Source of the DNA: an uncultured Brevibacillus sp.
GTDB lineage: Bacteria > Bacillota > Bacilli > Brevibacillales > Brevibacillaceae
DNA length: 35,278 nucleotides
NCBI GenBank assembly: GCA_946402065.1
Contig: CAMIVR010000047.1
Span: 1 to 35,278 of the forward strand
Direction of reading: 5' to 3'
A model generated the notes under the pieces. That model did not search any database. It saw only the letters and a program-made list of their open reading frames with translations, and was not told where the DNA came from. Position numbers and translations under genes: made by a program. Below, one piece after another: positions 1-7,322 of the stretch (positions are counted from its first letter, which is position 1; every line of letters starts with the position of its first letter).

Positions 1-66
1 AATAGCAGGGGCAGTCTAAGCTTTTTTAAGAAGAGCAATTATGAAATTGATTCATATACATAGATA

Positions 67-80
67 TTCGATGCATCGAA
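67..80. promoter_or_regulatory. Perfect palindrome upstream of padR gene
   Basis: TTCGATGCATCGAA is a perfect 14-base palindrome that ends 25 bases before the start of the PadR gene. PadR dimers bind short palindromes at their own promoters, so this is a good candidate autoregulatory operator. I found no convincing -35/-10 pair beside it, so the link is inference from position and symmetry. Confidence 0.45.
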
Positions 81-105
81 ATGAAAGGTATGGAGGTGGC
101 GGTAA

Positions 106-441
106 ATGGCCATTAACAAGGAACTGATGAAGGGGAGTACGGTCATCCTCATTCTGTCCCTGCTGGAACGAAAGCCGATGTACGGCTACGAAATGATCAA
201 GGAAATGGAAATATCCTCAAACGGGCTGTTTGCCCTCAAAGAAGGCACGCTCTATCCGATTCTGCACACATTGGAGGCTGAAGGCTTGGTAGATGCTTCT
301 TGGAGTGAGGGAGATGGAGGGAGAAAGCGCAAGTACTACCAGATTACGAAGCAGGGGAGCGAGAGTCTGCGGGAAAAGAAACGAGAGTGGGTATCCTTTC
401 GTACTGCCGTGGATCACGTGCTCGGGGAGGGAAACGCATGA
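106..441 (+). CDS. PadR-family transcriptional regulator
   Basis: A 111-residue winged-helix regulator of the PadR family, of the usual short PadR-s2 length. The family pattern is clear: 'LSLLERKPMYGYEMIKEME' at the N-terminus, the recognition helix and wing 'EGTLYPILHTLEAEGLV', and a glycine/basic wing turn followed by 'KYYQITKQG'. The ATG has a GGAGGTGG ribosome binding site at 92-99. Its TGA stop overlaps the ATG of the next gene in an ATGA, which implies translational coupling and one operon. PadR genes next to membrane proteins with a small helical prefix domain are common in Firmicutes, where the regulator usually represses its own operon. A palindrome at 67-80 is the likely operator. 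The ligand or signal cannot be read from the sequence. Confidence 0.9.
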   Translation: MAINKELMKGSTVILILSLLERKPMYGYEMIKEMEISSNGLFALKEGTLYPILHTLEAEGLVDASWSEGDGGRKRKYYQITKQGSESLREKKREWVSFRTAVDHVLGEGNA

Positions 442-1745
442 CGCCGCAGGGGAAAATCGACCAATACATACGGGAAGTCTGCTCGAAGATCGGCAGCAAA
501 GAAGTGCATGAAACCATTGCGCTGGAGCTGGAAAGTCACTTGCTGGACAAGGTGGCGGAGCTGCGGGAAGCCGGCTTGAGCGAAAGCGAGGCAGTCAATC
601 GGGCCATAGCCGAAATGGGCGATCCTGATCTGGTGGGGGCGCAGCTGCATCAATCCCATAAGCCGCGTATGGAGTGGAGCTTGCTTGGGATTGTTGCCGT
701 ACTCGTCGGCGTGGGACTCGTCACGATTTACTCGCTTGAAAGCAGCAATTCGCTGATGGGTACAAATGGATGGCTGTTTGGACGCCAGCTGGTTTCCGTC
801 CTGTTAGGCACAGCCGTATTCGTCGTCCTAGCATTTGGGAATTATCGGAAAATCAAAGCATACTGCAAGCATCTCTTTGTCGGCACACTTGCGCTAATCC
901 TGTACACCCTGATCTTTGGAGAACATGTAAACGGTTCGCCGCGCCTTGATTTGGGTATTACCTCGATTGATTTCATCGGTGTCAGCCCGCTATTTTTGAT
1001 CATTGCGCTGGCAGGGATTTGCTCGGAATGGAAATGGGGGTATCGGCGCGACTTCGCCTGCGCCGCGCTGTTGCTGCTTATCCCTCTGCTGATGTATGCA
1101 GCTGCTCCCGACATGTTCGCAGCTTTACTCTACACCGTCGGATTTTTCGTTGTAACGGCTACCTCGCAGGAACAAAAGATGCACCGCTTGCTTTTAGTCG
1201 GTTTGGTGGCGACGGTCTTTTGGGGATTGTTCTGGTTGACCGCTCCTCCACACCGGATCGACAGCTTGCTCATATTCCTGCATCCGTATGACGATCCATT
1301 CAATCAAGGGTATGTATCAGTTCAGTTAATGAACGCCTTGCAATCAGCAGGCTTGTGGGGAAATGGATTTGCTGCTGATCTCTCCAAACTGCCCGCAGTC
1401 GAATCCGATTTTGTCTTTGCCTATATTGTCCATAGCTTCGGCTGGGTGACGGGAGGTACGATTGCACTGATTGGCTGTGTCATGTTTGCCCGCATCTATC
1501 GGGTAGCAAGGCAAATCAAGGACCGTTTCGGCTCCATACTCATTAAAGGACTGATGACCGGGTTATGCTTTCAATTTTTTTGGAACATCCTGATGTCGGT
1601 CGGACTTCTTCCCTTAGTTGGAATCAATCTTCCGTTTATCAGCTTCGGCGGAACGCAATTCGTCTGCCAGATGGCGACGCTCGGTCTGATCGTCGGGATT
1701 TACCGGCGAAAAGACATCGTGCCGTCGATGGCTGGCAGCAAATAG
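438..1745 (+). CDS. SEDS-family (FtsW/RodA-like) protein with N-terminal HAAS-type prefix domain
   Basis: The start is ATG 438, inside the ATGA overlap with padR and behind GGGGAGG at 424-430; this gives 435 residues. Residues 1 to about 70 are a hydrophilic helical domain ending in 'AIAEMGDPDLVGAQL', typical of the HAAS/permease-prefix domains found in PadR-linked membrane proteins. The rest is a multi-spanning SEDS protein, the family of peptidoglycan glycosyltransferases. It has the loop 'FLHPYDDPFNQGYVSVQ', the acidic site 'SDFVFAY' (Asp about 324, in the place of the catalytic Asp of RodA) and the end motif 'LPFISFGGTQFV'. FtsW and RodA usually carry 'EELG' just after the Asp motif; here it reads 'VHSFG'. 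The fusion, the changed loop and PadR control suggest an accessory or stress-induced cell-wall polymerase rather than the essential FtsW or RodA. Activity is inferred. Confidence 0.82.
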   Translation: MTPQGKIDQYIREVCSKIGSKEVHETIALELESHLLDKVAELREAGLSESEAVNRAIAEMGDPDLVGAQLHQSHKPRMEWSLLGIVAVLVGVGLVTIYSLESSNSLMGTNGWLFGRQLVSVLLGTAVFVVLAFGNYRKIKAYCKHLFVGTLALILYTLIFGEHVNGSPRLDLGITSIDFIGVSPLFLIIALAGICSEWKWGYRRDFACAALLLLIPLLMYAAAPDMFAALLYTVGFFVVTATSQEQKMHRLLLVGLVATVFWGLFWLTAPPHRIDSLLIFLHPYDDPFNQGYVSVQLMNALQSAGLWGNGFAADLSKLPAVESDFVFAYIVHSFGWVTGGTIALIGCVMFARIYRVARQIKDRFGSILIKGLMTGLCFQFFWNILMSVGLLPLVGINLPFISFGGTQFVCQMATLGLIVGIYRRKDIVPSMAGSK

Positions 1746-1769
1746 GCGGGGTAGGAAAAAGCCCGGTCA

Positions 1770-2105
1770 TCATGGCTGTTGTTTGTTCCAGGCAGTCAGC
1801 CCACCTTCTAGCGCGACAGCGGTAAGCCCCTTTTCACGTAAAAGGGCTGCCGCTTTTTGCGCTTTGTTGCCGGAAGTACAGACGGTGACAATCTCCACTT
1901 CTGTCGAAAGTTTGGCGATTTGTTCCTTGACATTGTTTTCATCAGCTTTCATCGCCAGGTACGGAATGTTCCCGGTTTGGACCCCGTCCACGTGAAGGGT
2001 GCCACTTCCGTATTTTTCTGGATCGCGAACATCCAGAATGAGCAGCTTGTGGTTTTGTTGGATCTTCTCCTGCAAGTCTTGCGGAGTTAGCGTCGTTCTT
2101 TCCAT
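1770..2105 (-). CDS. Rhodanese-like domain protein
   Basis: A single rhodanese domain of 111 residues, cytosolic, with no signal peptide. It shows 'LLILDVRDPEKYGSGTLHVDGVQTGNIPY' at residues 21-49 (read as adjoining segments) and the active-site loop 'VCTSGNKAQ' with Cys76, the residue that carries the persulfide in sulfurtransferases. The C-terminus 'ALEGGLTAWN' is the usual end of the domain. The start codon has a GGAGG at 2113-2117 on the minus strand. It is convergent with the SEDS gene, leaving only 24 bases between the stops. The catalytic Cys supports sulfur transfer from an unknown donor; no neighbour tells which pathway it serves. Confidence 0.88.
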   Translation of the reverse strand: MERTTLTPQDLQEKIQQNHKLLILDVRDPEKYGSGTLHVDGVQTGNIPYLAMKADENNVKEQIAKLSTEVEIVTVCTSGNKAQKAAALLREKGLTAVALEGGLTAWNKQQP

Positions 2106-2137
2106 CGAAATTCCTCCTTGGCTTCATTGTATGTACA

Positions 2138-2504
2138 CTACCGGGACAGGACGTACAAGTATGTGAGAATGTCGCGATTTCGTTTGTTCGTAAACGCAGT
2201 TTCTCTTTTCATTCCGATTTTTTCTGCGGTTCGAATGGAAGCTGTATGGTTTGCAGGCATATTGGCGGATAACCTGCTCAGGGACAGCTGCTCAGAACCA
2301 TAAATAGCGCAGGCTTGAGCGGCTTCTGCCAAACCTGTGTGTCTCGTAAAGACCGATGCTGCGTCTGACCCATTCCTCAGTTTGCCGCAGCGAAAACGGC
2401 GCCGGCCAAAAGCACATCGTCAGAGGGTCAGAGAGAATCGCATGCAGCGCGGGAACCGTTTCGAGCGTGTGAGGGCGAATAGACAGCCGCGTTGTTTCGA
2501 TCAT
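2138..2504 (-). pseudogene. Broken GNAT (RimJ/RimL-type) acetyltransferase
   Basis: Two minus-strand reading frames carry the two ends of one GNAT acetyltransferase. The first (2504 down to about 2320) begins 'MIETTRLSIRPHTLETVPAL' and includes 'WPAPFSLRQTEEWVRRSIG', the usual N-terminal part. The second (about 2330 down to 2138) reads 'AEAAQACAIYGSEQLSLSRL' then 'NHTASIRTAEKIGMKRE', the usual C-terminal part. They are in different frames and the middle of the fold, with the acetyl-CoA loop, is missing; about 50 to 60 codons appear lost. The simplest reading is an out-of-frame internal deletion. The remnant should be non-functional. Confidence 0.75.
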
Positions 2505-2578
2505 TGATAACAGCCTTCTTCATACGACGATTATAGCATCGATCGCTTGTATATAATATCCCATTGACAAGGCAGCGC

Positions 2579-2607
2579 TTGATTCGATCCGTATTGTTTG
2601 GTAGCAT
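2579..2607 (+). promoter_or_regulatory. Putative promoter of the ABC-F leader
   Basis: TTGATT (2579-2584), a 17-base spacer and TAGCAT (2602-2607) form a fair sigma-A promoter. A TTGACA lies just upstream at 2564-2569 but has no good -10 partner. Transcription would start near 2614, giving a leader of about 220 nt before the ABC-F gene, long enough for the attenuator described next. Confidence 0.4.
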
Positions 2608-2643
2608 AGAAGTATTGAATGTGAAAGGGTGACCTTTAGGCCG

Positions 2644-2655
2644 ATGAAATACTAA
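2644..2655 (+). CDS. Putative three-codon leader ORF (Met-Lys-Tyr)
   Basis: ATG AAA TAC TAA would encode the tripeptide MKY. A GAAAGGGTGA at 2623-2632 could serve as a ribosome binding site, with a long spacing of about 12 bases. The stop codon lies in the 5' arm of the long hairpin that follows, so a ribosome held on this ORF would cover the arm and stop the hairpin forming. Vga-type ABC-F genes, including lmo0919 of Listeria, are known to be controlled by ribosome-mediated attenuation with very short upstream ORFs. Here the assignment rests on position and architecture only. Confidence 0.45.
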   Translation: MKY

Positions 2656-2732
2656 TCCGGTTTCCAAAAAAATGAGTCGTTATCGAGAGCGAAACGATAT
2701 TTTTTTCTGGACGGATTGGTATGGGCTTTTTT
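2651..2732 (+). terminator. Putative antibiotic-responsive attenuator hairpin
   Basis: ACTAATCCG (2651-2659) pairs with CGGATTGGT (2712-2720), including one T-G pair. TCCA (2663-2666) pairs with TGGA (2708-2711), and an A-run (2667-2672) faces a T-run (2700-2706). The tip is a small stem TCGTT/AACGA (2677-2681 and 2693-2697). The whole hairpin of about 70 nt is followed by TTTTTT at 2727-2732, so it can act as an intrinsic terminator before the ABC-F gene. The inner stem with the T7 at 2700-2706 could be a second, weaker terminator. Confidence 0.5.
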
Positions 2733-2794
2733 ATACGTAAAGAGGATGGATGCTGCATGCAAAAGGGCGTCTGTACCTCTCTGTCGTTACCTGT

Positions 2795-2825
2795 GCCTCC
2801 TGTCCGGAAAAATGGATAAGGAGGC
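2795..2825 (+). promoter_or_regulatory. Stem that sequesters the ABC-F ribosome binding site
   Basis: GCCTCCT (2795-2801) is perfectly complementary to AGGAGGC (2819-2825), which contains the ribosome binding site AGGAGG of the ABC-F gene. TCC (2803-2805) and GGA (2814-2816) can extend the stem. In this fold translation would be blocked, so the leader may act on translation as well as on transcription. Confidence 0.45.
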
Positions 2826-2831
2826 TTTAGT

Positions 2832-4448
2832 ATGATCATTTTGGAAGCGACGCAGATTGAAAAAGCGCTGGGTGACCGCGTGTTGTTCACAGCGGAGCGG
2901 TTGCGCATAAATAAACATGATCGGATCGGAATTGTCGGAAAAAACGGTGTCGGCAAAACGACGCTATTGCACATACTCGCAGGAACACTGGAGCCAGACA
3001 GGGGGACGGTATCGGCAGACGCCACCATTGAAGTGATCCCCCAGCTCAAGCAGGATGATCCGGAGAAGAGCGGCGGTGAACTGACCAGCATGTACGTCGA
3101 AAAAGCGTTGGCGGCCAATCCGGAGCTGCTCTGTGCCGACGAGCCAACGATGAATCTCGATGTAGCGAAAATCGAACAGCTTGAACTGGCATTGAAGCAA
3201 TATAATGGGGCGATCCTGGTCATTTCCCATGACCGTATGTTTCTCGATCAGGTCTGCACGAAAATATGGGAGATCGAGCATAAAACGATTACCGTGTATA
3301 AAGGGAACTACAGCGAGTACGAACAGCAAAAACAGTTGGCAAAAAGACAGCAGCAAGCACGCTACGAAGATTACGTCGCCAAGAAAGCCGCGCTTGAGCG
3401 AGCGGTCAGCTTGAAGAAGATGAAAGCCGCCAAGACGCTCAAACCGCCGTCGCGAATGGGGACATCCGAATCAAAGCTGTATAAGGATCAGAAAGGATCG
3501 ATCCAGGCAGGACTGCATAAATCCATCAAAGCGATCGAGACCCGGATGGAGAAAATGGAAAAAGTGGAGAAGCCGACAGAAGCGGCGCATGTCAAAATTG
3601 ATCTGCCGCACGATCTGTCCTATCAGAACCAGATGGTCATACAGGCAGACAGGCTTACGGGTATGATCGGTGAGCGCATCCTCTGGAAGGATGTCACCTT
3701 TCAGATTGCCTTTGGCGAAAAGGTGGCCTTGATCGGACCGAACGGTTCCGGGAAAACGACCTTGTTGAAAAAAATCATTAATCAGGAGCAAGGCATTCGC
3801 ATCGCTGCTGGCAAGAAGCTCGGCTATTTCAGCCAGAATCTCGATATTCTCGACCCTGAGCTATCGATCATGGACAATGTCAGGAAAGGCTCGATCCAGC
3901 CGGATCACGTCATCCGAAACGTGCTCGCACGACTGCTGTTTCGAAAAGAAAGTGTGTTTAAAAAAGTAAACGTGTTAAGCGGAGGTGAGCGGGTAAAAGT
4001 CGCCTTTGCCAAGATTTTTCTCAGCGATATGAATGTGCTGATCATGGATGAGCCGACGAATTTTCTCGACATCGATGCAGCCGTAGCTCTGGAGCAGCTG
4101 TTGGTTGACTACGGTGGGACCGTCTTGTTTGTCTCCCACGACCGTCAGTTCATCGCCAACGTCGCCAGCAAAATCATGGAGATCAAAAACCAGTCTGTCG
4201 TATCGTACGATGGCACCTACCAGGAATACGTCGAACGCGAGCAGAGCAAAAAGAATGCGGCAGGTCGGGATGTCGTCGCGGAAGAATTGCTCACCGTGGA
4301 AATGAAGCTGGCGGAAGTGATGGGCAAGCTGAGCGGACCGGGTGGAACCGGAATGTCACCAGCGCTGGAGGACGAATTTCAACAGTTGATAGCGAAACGC
4401 AAACGACTGCGGGAGTTGCTTGAAAAAAAAGGCACATCTCCCGACTGA
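2832..4448 (+). CDS. Vga-like ABC-F ribosomal protection protein
   Basis: A 538-residue soluble protein with two ABC domains and no membrane segments, as in the ABC-F family. Domain 1 has Walker A 'GKNGVGKTT' (36-44), a signature 'KSGGEL' (79-84) unusually close to Walker A, and 'DEPTMNLD' (103-110). The inter-domain linker of about 80 residues is rich in Lys and Arg and includes 'KPPSRMGTSESKLYKDQK'. Domain 2 has 'GPNGSGKTT' (302-310), 'LSGGERVKVAFAKIF' and 'DEPTNFLD' (406-413). The short domain 1, the 'SGGE-NPELL-ADEPT' spacing and the 'KIGYFSQ'-like segment match the Vga(A) branch. Those proteins bind the ribosomal E site and displace pleuromutilins, lincosamides and streptogramin A. The exact drug range cannot be read from sequence. 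AGGAGG lies 7 bases before the ATG. The leader suggests drug-induced expression. Confidence 0.88.
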   Translation: MIILEATQIEKALGDRVLFTAERLRINKHDRIGIVGKNGVGKTTLLHILAGTLEPDRGTVSADATIEVIPQLKQDDPEKSGGELTSMYVEKALAANPELLCADEPTMNLDVAKIEQLELALKQYNGAILVISHDRMFLDQVCTKIWEIEHKTITVYKGNYSEYEQQKQLAKRQQQARYEDYVAKKAALERAVSLKKMKAAKTLKPPSRMGTSESKLYKDQKGSIQAGLHKSIKAIETRMEKMEKVEKPTEAAHVKIDLPHDLSYQNQMVIQADRLTGMIGERILWKDVTFQIAFGEKVALIGPNGSGKTTLLKKIINQEQGIRIAAGKKLGYFSQNLDILDPELSIMDNVRKGSIQPDHVIRNVLARLLFRKESVFKKVNVLSGGERVKVAFAKIFLSDMNVLIMDEPTNFLDIDAAVALEQLLVDYGGTVLFVSHDRQFIANVASKIMEIKNQSVVSYDGTYQEYVEREQSKKNAAGRDVVAEELLTVEMKLAEVMGKLSGPGGTGMSPALEDEFQQLIAKRKRLRELLEKKGTSPD

Positions 4449-4510
4449 ATTAGGCAAAAAGCGCGTAAAATAAGCGATATTGTGCAATGACGGTCTGAGG
4501 AGGGATTGCG

Positions 4511-5902
4511 ATGGAATTCCGGATAGAGAAGGATACGCTCGGGGAGGTCAAGGTTCCCGCGGACAGGCTCTGGGCGGCACAGACACAGCGCAGCAAGGAG
4601 AATTTTCAGATCGGTACGGAAACGATGCCGCTTGAGCTGATGCATGTATTTGCCGTGCTGAAGAAAAGCGCTGCACGGGTCAACGAAAAGCTCGGGAAGC
4701 TGGACAGAGAAAAGGCGGACGCGATTGTCGCCGCTGCCGATGAAGTGATCGATGGCAAGCTGGATGAGCACTTTCCGCTAGTTGTCTGGCAAACGGGGAG
4801 CGGGACCCAGTCCAACATGAATGTCAATGAGGTGATCGCCAATCGGGCCAATCAGCTGCTTCAGGCGAAAGGCAGCGCTGCCCGCATTCACCCCAATGAC
4901 GATGTCAACAAGTCGCAAAGCTCCAACGATACGTTTCCGACGGCTATGCATATCGCTGGGTTGATCGCGATTGAAGACAAGGTGCTGCCGGCGCTTATGA
5001 CATTGAACGAAACGCTGCGTCAGAAAAGCGTGGCCTTTGCCGACATCATCAAAATCGGCCGAACCCATTTGCAGGACGCCACGCCATTGACATTGGGCCA
5101 GGAGATCAGCGGCTGGCAGCGGATGCTGGAAAAGTCGGCGGGGATGATCAGGGCGAGTGCCGATTCCTTGCGCGAGCTGGCGATCGGCGGTACGGCTGTC
5201 GGAACGGGGATCAATGCGCATCCGCAGTTTGGCCAGATGATGGCCGAGGAAATCAGCAAGCTGACGGGAAAGGCTTTTCGCTCAGCAGAGAATAAATTCC
5301 ACGCCCTGACGAGTCATGACGATCTCGTCTACGCGCATGGCGCACTGAAAGCGCTCGCCTCCGACCTGATGAAGATCGCCAATGATGTGCGGTGGCTGGC
5401 CAGCGGACCGCGCTGCGGAATCGGCGAAATCACGATCCCGGCGAATGAGCCCGGCAGCTCGATCATGCCGGGCAAGGTCAACCCGACCCAGAGCGAAGCG
5501 TTGACGATGGTCGTCTGCCAGGTGATGGGCAACGACGCGACGATCGGGTTCGCCGCCAGCCAAGGAAATTTTGAGTTGAATGTCTTCAAGCCTGTGATCA
5601 TCTACAACTTCCTGCAATCCGCTCGCTTGTTGGCCGACGCGATGCGCTCGTTCAACGACCGCTGCGCAGTCGGGATCGAGCCAAACCGCGCGGTCATTTC
5701 GCGGAATCTGGAGCAGTCGCTGATGCTTGTGACCGCACTCAATCCGCACATCGGCTATGAAAAGGCCGCTTCCGTCGCAAAGCTCGCCCATAAAGAGGGA
5801 ATTACTTTGAGAGAAGCGGCACTGAAAAGCAATTTGTTGACAGAAGCCGAGTTTGACCGGATTGTCCGGCCAGAGCAAATGATTCACCCCGATGCGGATT
5901 GA
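4511..5902 (+). CDS. fumC: Class II fumarate hydratase
   Basis: The 463-residue protein interconverts fumarate and malate in the TCA cycle. It is full length for the class II (iron-independent, homotetrameric) type. Characteristic stretches are '[19 protein letters not shown]', '[13 protein letters not shown]', '[16 protein letters not shown]' with His at about 186, and the superfamily signature '[13 protein letters not shown]' starting at residue 315, which contains the catalytic Ser loop. The ATG follows GGAGGG at 4499-4504. It starts 62 bases after the ABC-F stop with no terminator visible between them, so some read-through from the ABC-F promoter is possible, though the two functions are unrelated. 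OdhA and OdhB, other TCA enzymes, are encoded 1.6 kb downstream. Confidence 0.96.
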   Translation: MEFRIEKDTLGEVKVPADRLWAAQTQRSKENFQIGTETMPLELMHVFAVLKKSAARVNEKLGKLDREKADAIVAAADEVIDGKLDEHFPLVVWQTGSGTQSNMNVNEVIANRANQLLQAKGSAARIHPNDDVNKSQSSNDTFPTAMHIAGLIAIEDKVLPALMTLNETLRQKSVAFADIIKIGRTHLQDATPLTLGQEISGWQRMLEKSAGMIRASADSLRELAIGGTAVGTGINAHPQFGQMMAEEISKLTGKAFRSAENKFHALTSHDDLVYAHGALKALASDLMKIANDVRWLASGPRCGIGEITIPANEPGSSIMPGKVNPTQSEALTMVVCQVMGNDATIGFAASQGNFELNVFKPVIIYNFLQSARLLADAMRSFNDRCAVGIEPNRAVISRNLEQSLMLVTALNPHIGYEKAASVAKLAHKEGITLREAALKSNLLTEAEFDRIVRPEQMIHPDAD

Positions 5903-5958
5903 CTGAAGGAAATCCGGCCGCCACTGGCAGGTGCACGGCCAAGGTCGGCGGAAGAAAG

Positions 5959-6993
5959 CTACGCGGAGGGCGACTCCGGATAGTCTGGCGATTGTTCCGG
6001 CAAGCGTTGTTTCCGGGTCCGGAACAATCGCTGCGGCAAGGCCAGCAGGACGACCGTCAAGGTAATGAGCACTCCGCCGGACCAGGCCCAGGCGTCCATG
6101 TCCACATTCAGGATCATGCTGGCCGACAGTGCCGCAGCCAACGGCTCAATCGTGCCGACTATGCTCGCTTCTGCGGGAGTGATATGCTTGAGACTGCCGA
6201 GAAACAAAATAAACCCGATCGCCGTGCCGAACAACACGATAAACAGGATGAGCAGTACGGTCGCCAAGCCCCACTGCACCTGTGCGGACGTTGTCCACGG
6301 CTGGCTGTACAATGAAAACAGCACGCCGCCGATAATCATCGCCCACGCCGTAATGATCGGGGCGCCAAACCGCTGTATCAAGGAAACAGGGTACAAGGTG
6401 TGAAAGGAAAAGGCGACGGCAGAGGCGATCCCCCACCAGAAAGCGGCGGGAGTGATCTGCAGAGACTGCCATTTTCCTTCCGTCACGAGCAATAGCGTAC
6501 CCGCGATCGTCAAAACCAGCGCAAGCACTTCCTGGGTATGCGGCAACCGGCGTTGGCGGATGGCCATGTACAGAACGATCAGCGCCGGCGCCGTGAATTG
6601 CAGAAAGGTCGCTGTCGCGGCATTGGAGAGTTGAATGGCCGTATACCAGGTGTATTGAACTGCCGCCACGCCCAAAAGGGAAAAGAGAAAGACCCGTGCC
6701 ATCAGGCCTGCAGATCTCCAAACGCCAAAGACAGACGAAATGCCTCTCGTGATGGACAAACCGACCAGAAGCACGATGCCGGCCAGAAGCATGCGAATGG
6801 AGACGAGCCAACCGGGGGTAATGGCGTAGGCGTGAAATAATTGCTGTGCTGCCGTTGCTGATGTTCCGAAAAAGATAGCCCCTAGCATGATCATGCCCAG
6901 GCCCGTGTAGCGGGTCCCTGGTGATTTTCCCGAGGGAAGGGCGGGTACGCCTGGGGTTGTTGCCGATTTAGCATGATTGCTGAATGAATCCAT
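5959..6993 (-). CDS. EamA/DMT-family transporter
   Basis: A 344-residue membrane protein with about ten hydrophobic segments after a polar N-terminal tail of about 30 residues. It consists of two EamA repeats. The first begins 'GLGMIMLGAIFFGTSATAAQ' and includes 'FLQFTAPALIVLYMAI', a typical EamA helix. The second ends 'HITPAEASIVGTIEPLAAAL', the hallmark 'P..A.......EP' segment. The family exports or imports small metabolites such as amino acids across the cytoplasmic membrane; the substrate is not visible here. The ATG follows GAGGTG. It is convergent with fumC and divergent from odhA. A perfect -10 (TATAAT on the minus strand) and an inverted repeat lie upstream. Confidence 0.87.
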   Translation of the reverse strand: MDSFSNHAKSATTPGVPALPSGKSPGTRYTGLGMIMLGAIFFGTSATAAQQLFHAYAITPGWLVSIRMLLAGIVLLVGLSITRGISSVFGVWRSAGLMARVFLFSLLGVAAVQYTWYTAIQLSNAATATFLQFTAPALIVLYMAIRQRRLPHTQEVLALVLTIAGTLLLVTEGKWQSLQITPAAFWWGIASAVAFSFHTLYPVSLIQRFGAPIITAWAMIIGGVLFSLYSQPWTTSAQVQWGLATVLLILFIVLFGTAIGFILFLGSLKHITPAEASIVGTIEPLAAALSASMILNVDMDAWAWSGGVLITLTVVLLALPQRLFRTRKQRLPEQSPDYPESPSA

Positions 6994-7035
6994 TGGTCAC
7001 ACCACACCTCTTTGTCAAGTCCGTTCGACCAGTGT

Positions 7036-7082
7036 ATTATACTGCGTTTTGCATTAGATGGCTATCGTTTGCTGGACGATAG
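7036..7082 (-). promoter_or_regulatory. Promoter region and inverted repeat for the EamA gene
   Basis: On the minus strand a perfect TATAAT occupies 7041-7036, about 43 bases before the EamA start codon; no good -35 is seen. Just upstream, CTATCGT (7062-7068) and ACGATAG (7076-7082) form a perfect 7-bp inverted repeat with a 7-base gap, placed where an activator or repressor would bind. The regulator is unknown. Confidence 0.4.
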
Positions 7083-7220
7083 AGAGTTTTCCCTATCGGC
7101 ACTCAAGCTTCAAACCGAATGCAGCAATTTGCAGCTCCGCCCTTGATTTGAAAGGCCGAACGGAGAGGGCTTTGGGTGATGTAAACAATAGTATAAAAAT
7201 ACTTGATTTTTCTGTTGTAT

Positions 7221-7242
7221 TTTTAGCGAACTCTCGCTAAAA
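7221..7242. promoter_or_regulatory. Inverted repeat upstream of the odhAB promoter
   Basis: TTTTAGCGA (7221-7229) and TCGCTAAAA (7234-7242) form a perfect 9-bp inverted repeat with the 4-base centre ACTC. It lies 37 bases upstream of the predicted odhA -35. It is not followed by a T-run in the odhA direction, so a protein-binding site is more likely than a terminator. The binding protein is unknown. Confidence 0.45.
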
Positions 7243-7278
7243 TTGTACTGGTTCTTTTAATATATCGGGTGCAACAAG

Positions 7279-7307
7279 TTGAACAGATTTCGCTTTTGGC
7301 TTACAAT
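7279..7307 (+). promoter_or_regulatory. Predicted sigma-A promoter of odhAB
   Basis: TTGAAC (7279-7284), a 17-base spacer and TACAAT (7302-7307) make the best promoter in this 505-base gap. Transcription would begin near 7314, leaving a 5' leader of about 185 nt. A second option is the perfect TTGACA at 7360-7365 with a weak TATTCC at 7383-7388. Confidence 0.5.
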
Positions 7308-7322
7308 AGCCTTGTGTAACCT

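Noticed and set aside
387-437. An upstream ATG that would extend the SEDS protein by 17 residues.
   Set aside because: The extension lies inside padR and has no ribosome binding site. ATG 438 has GGGGAGG and the ATGA overlap.
2672-2740. A 22-codon ORF rich in Trp and Tyr inside the ABC-F leader hairpin, as a rival leader peptide.
   Set aside because: It has no ribosome binding site and lies within the paired region of the hairpin. The MKY ORF is better placed for control.
7058-7240. A 60-codon plus-strand ORF in the gap before odhA.
   Set aside because: There is no ribosome binding site, the composition is unlike the neighbours, and it overlaps the upstream inverted repeats.
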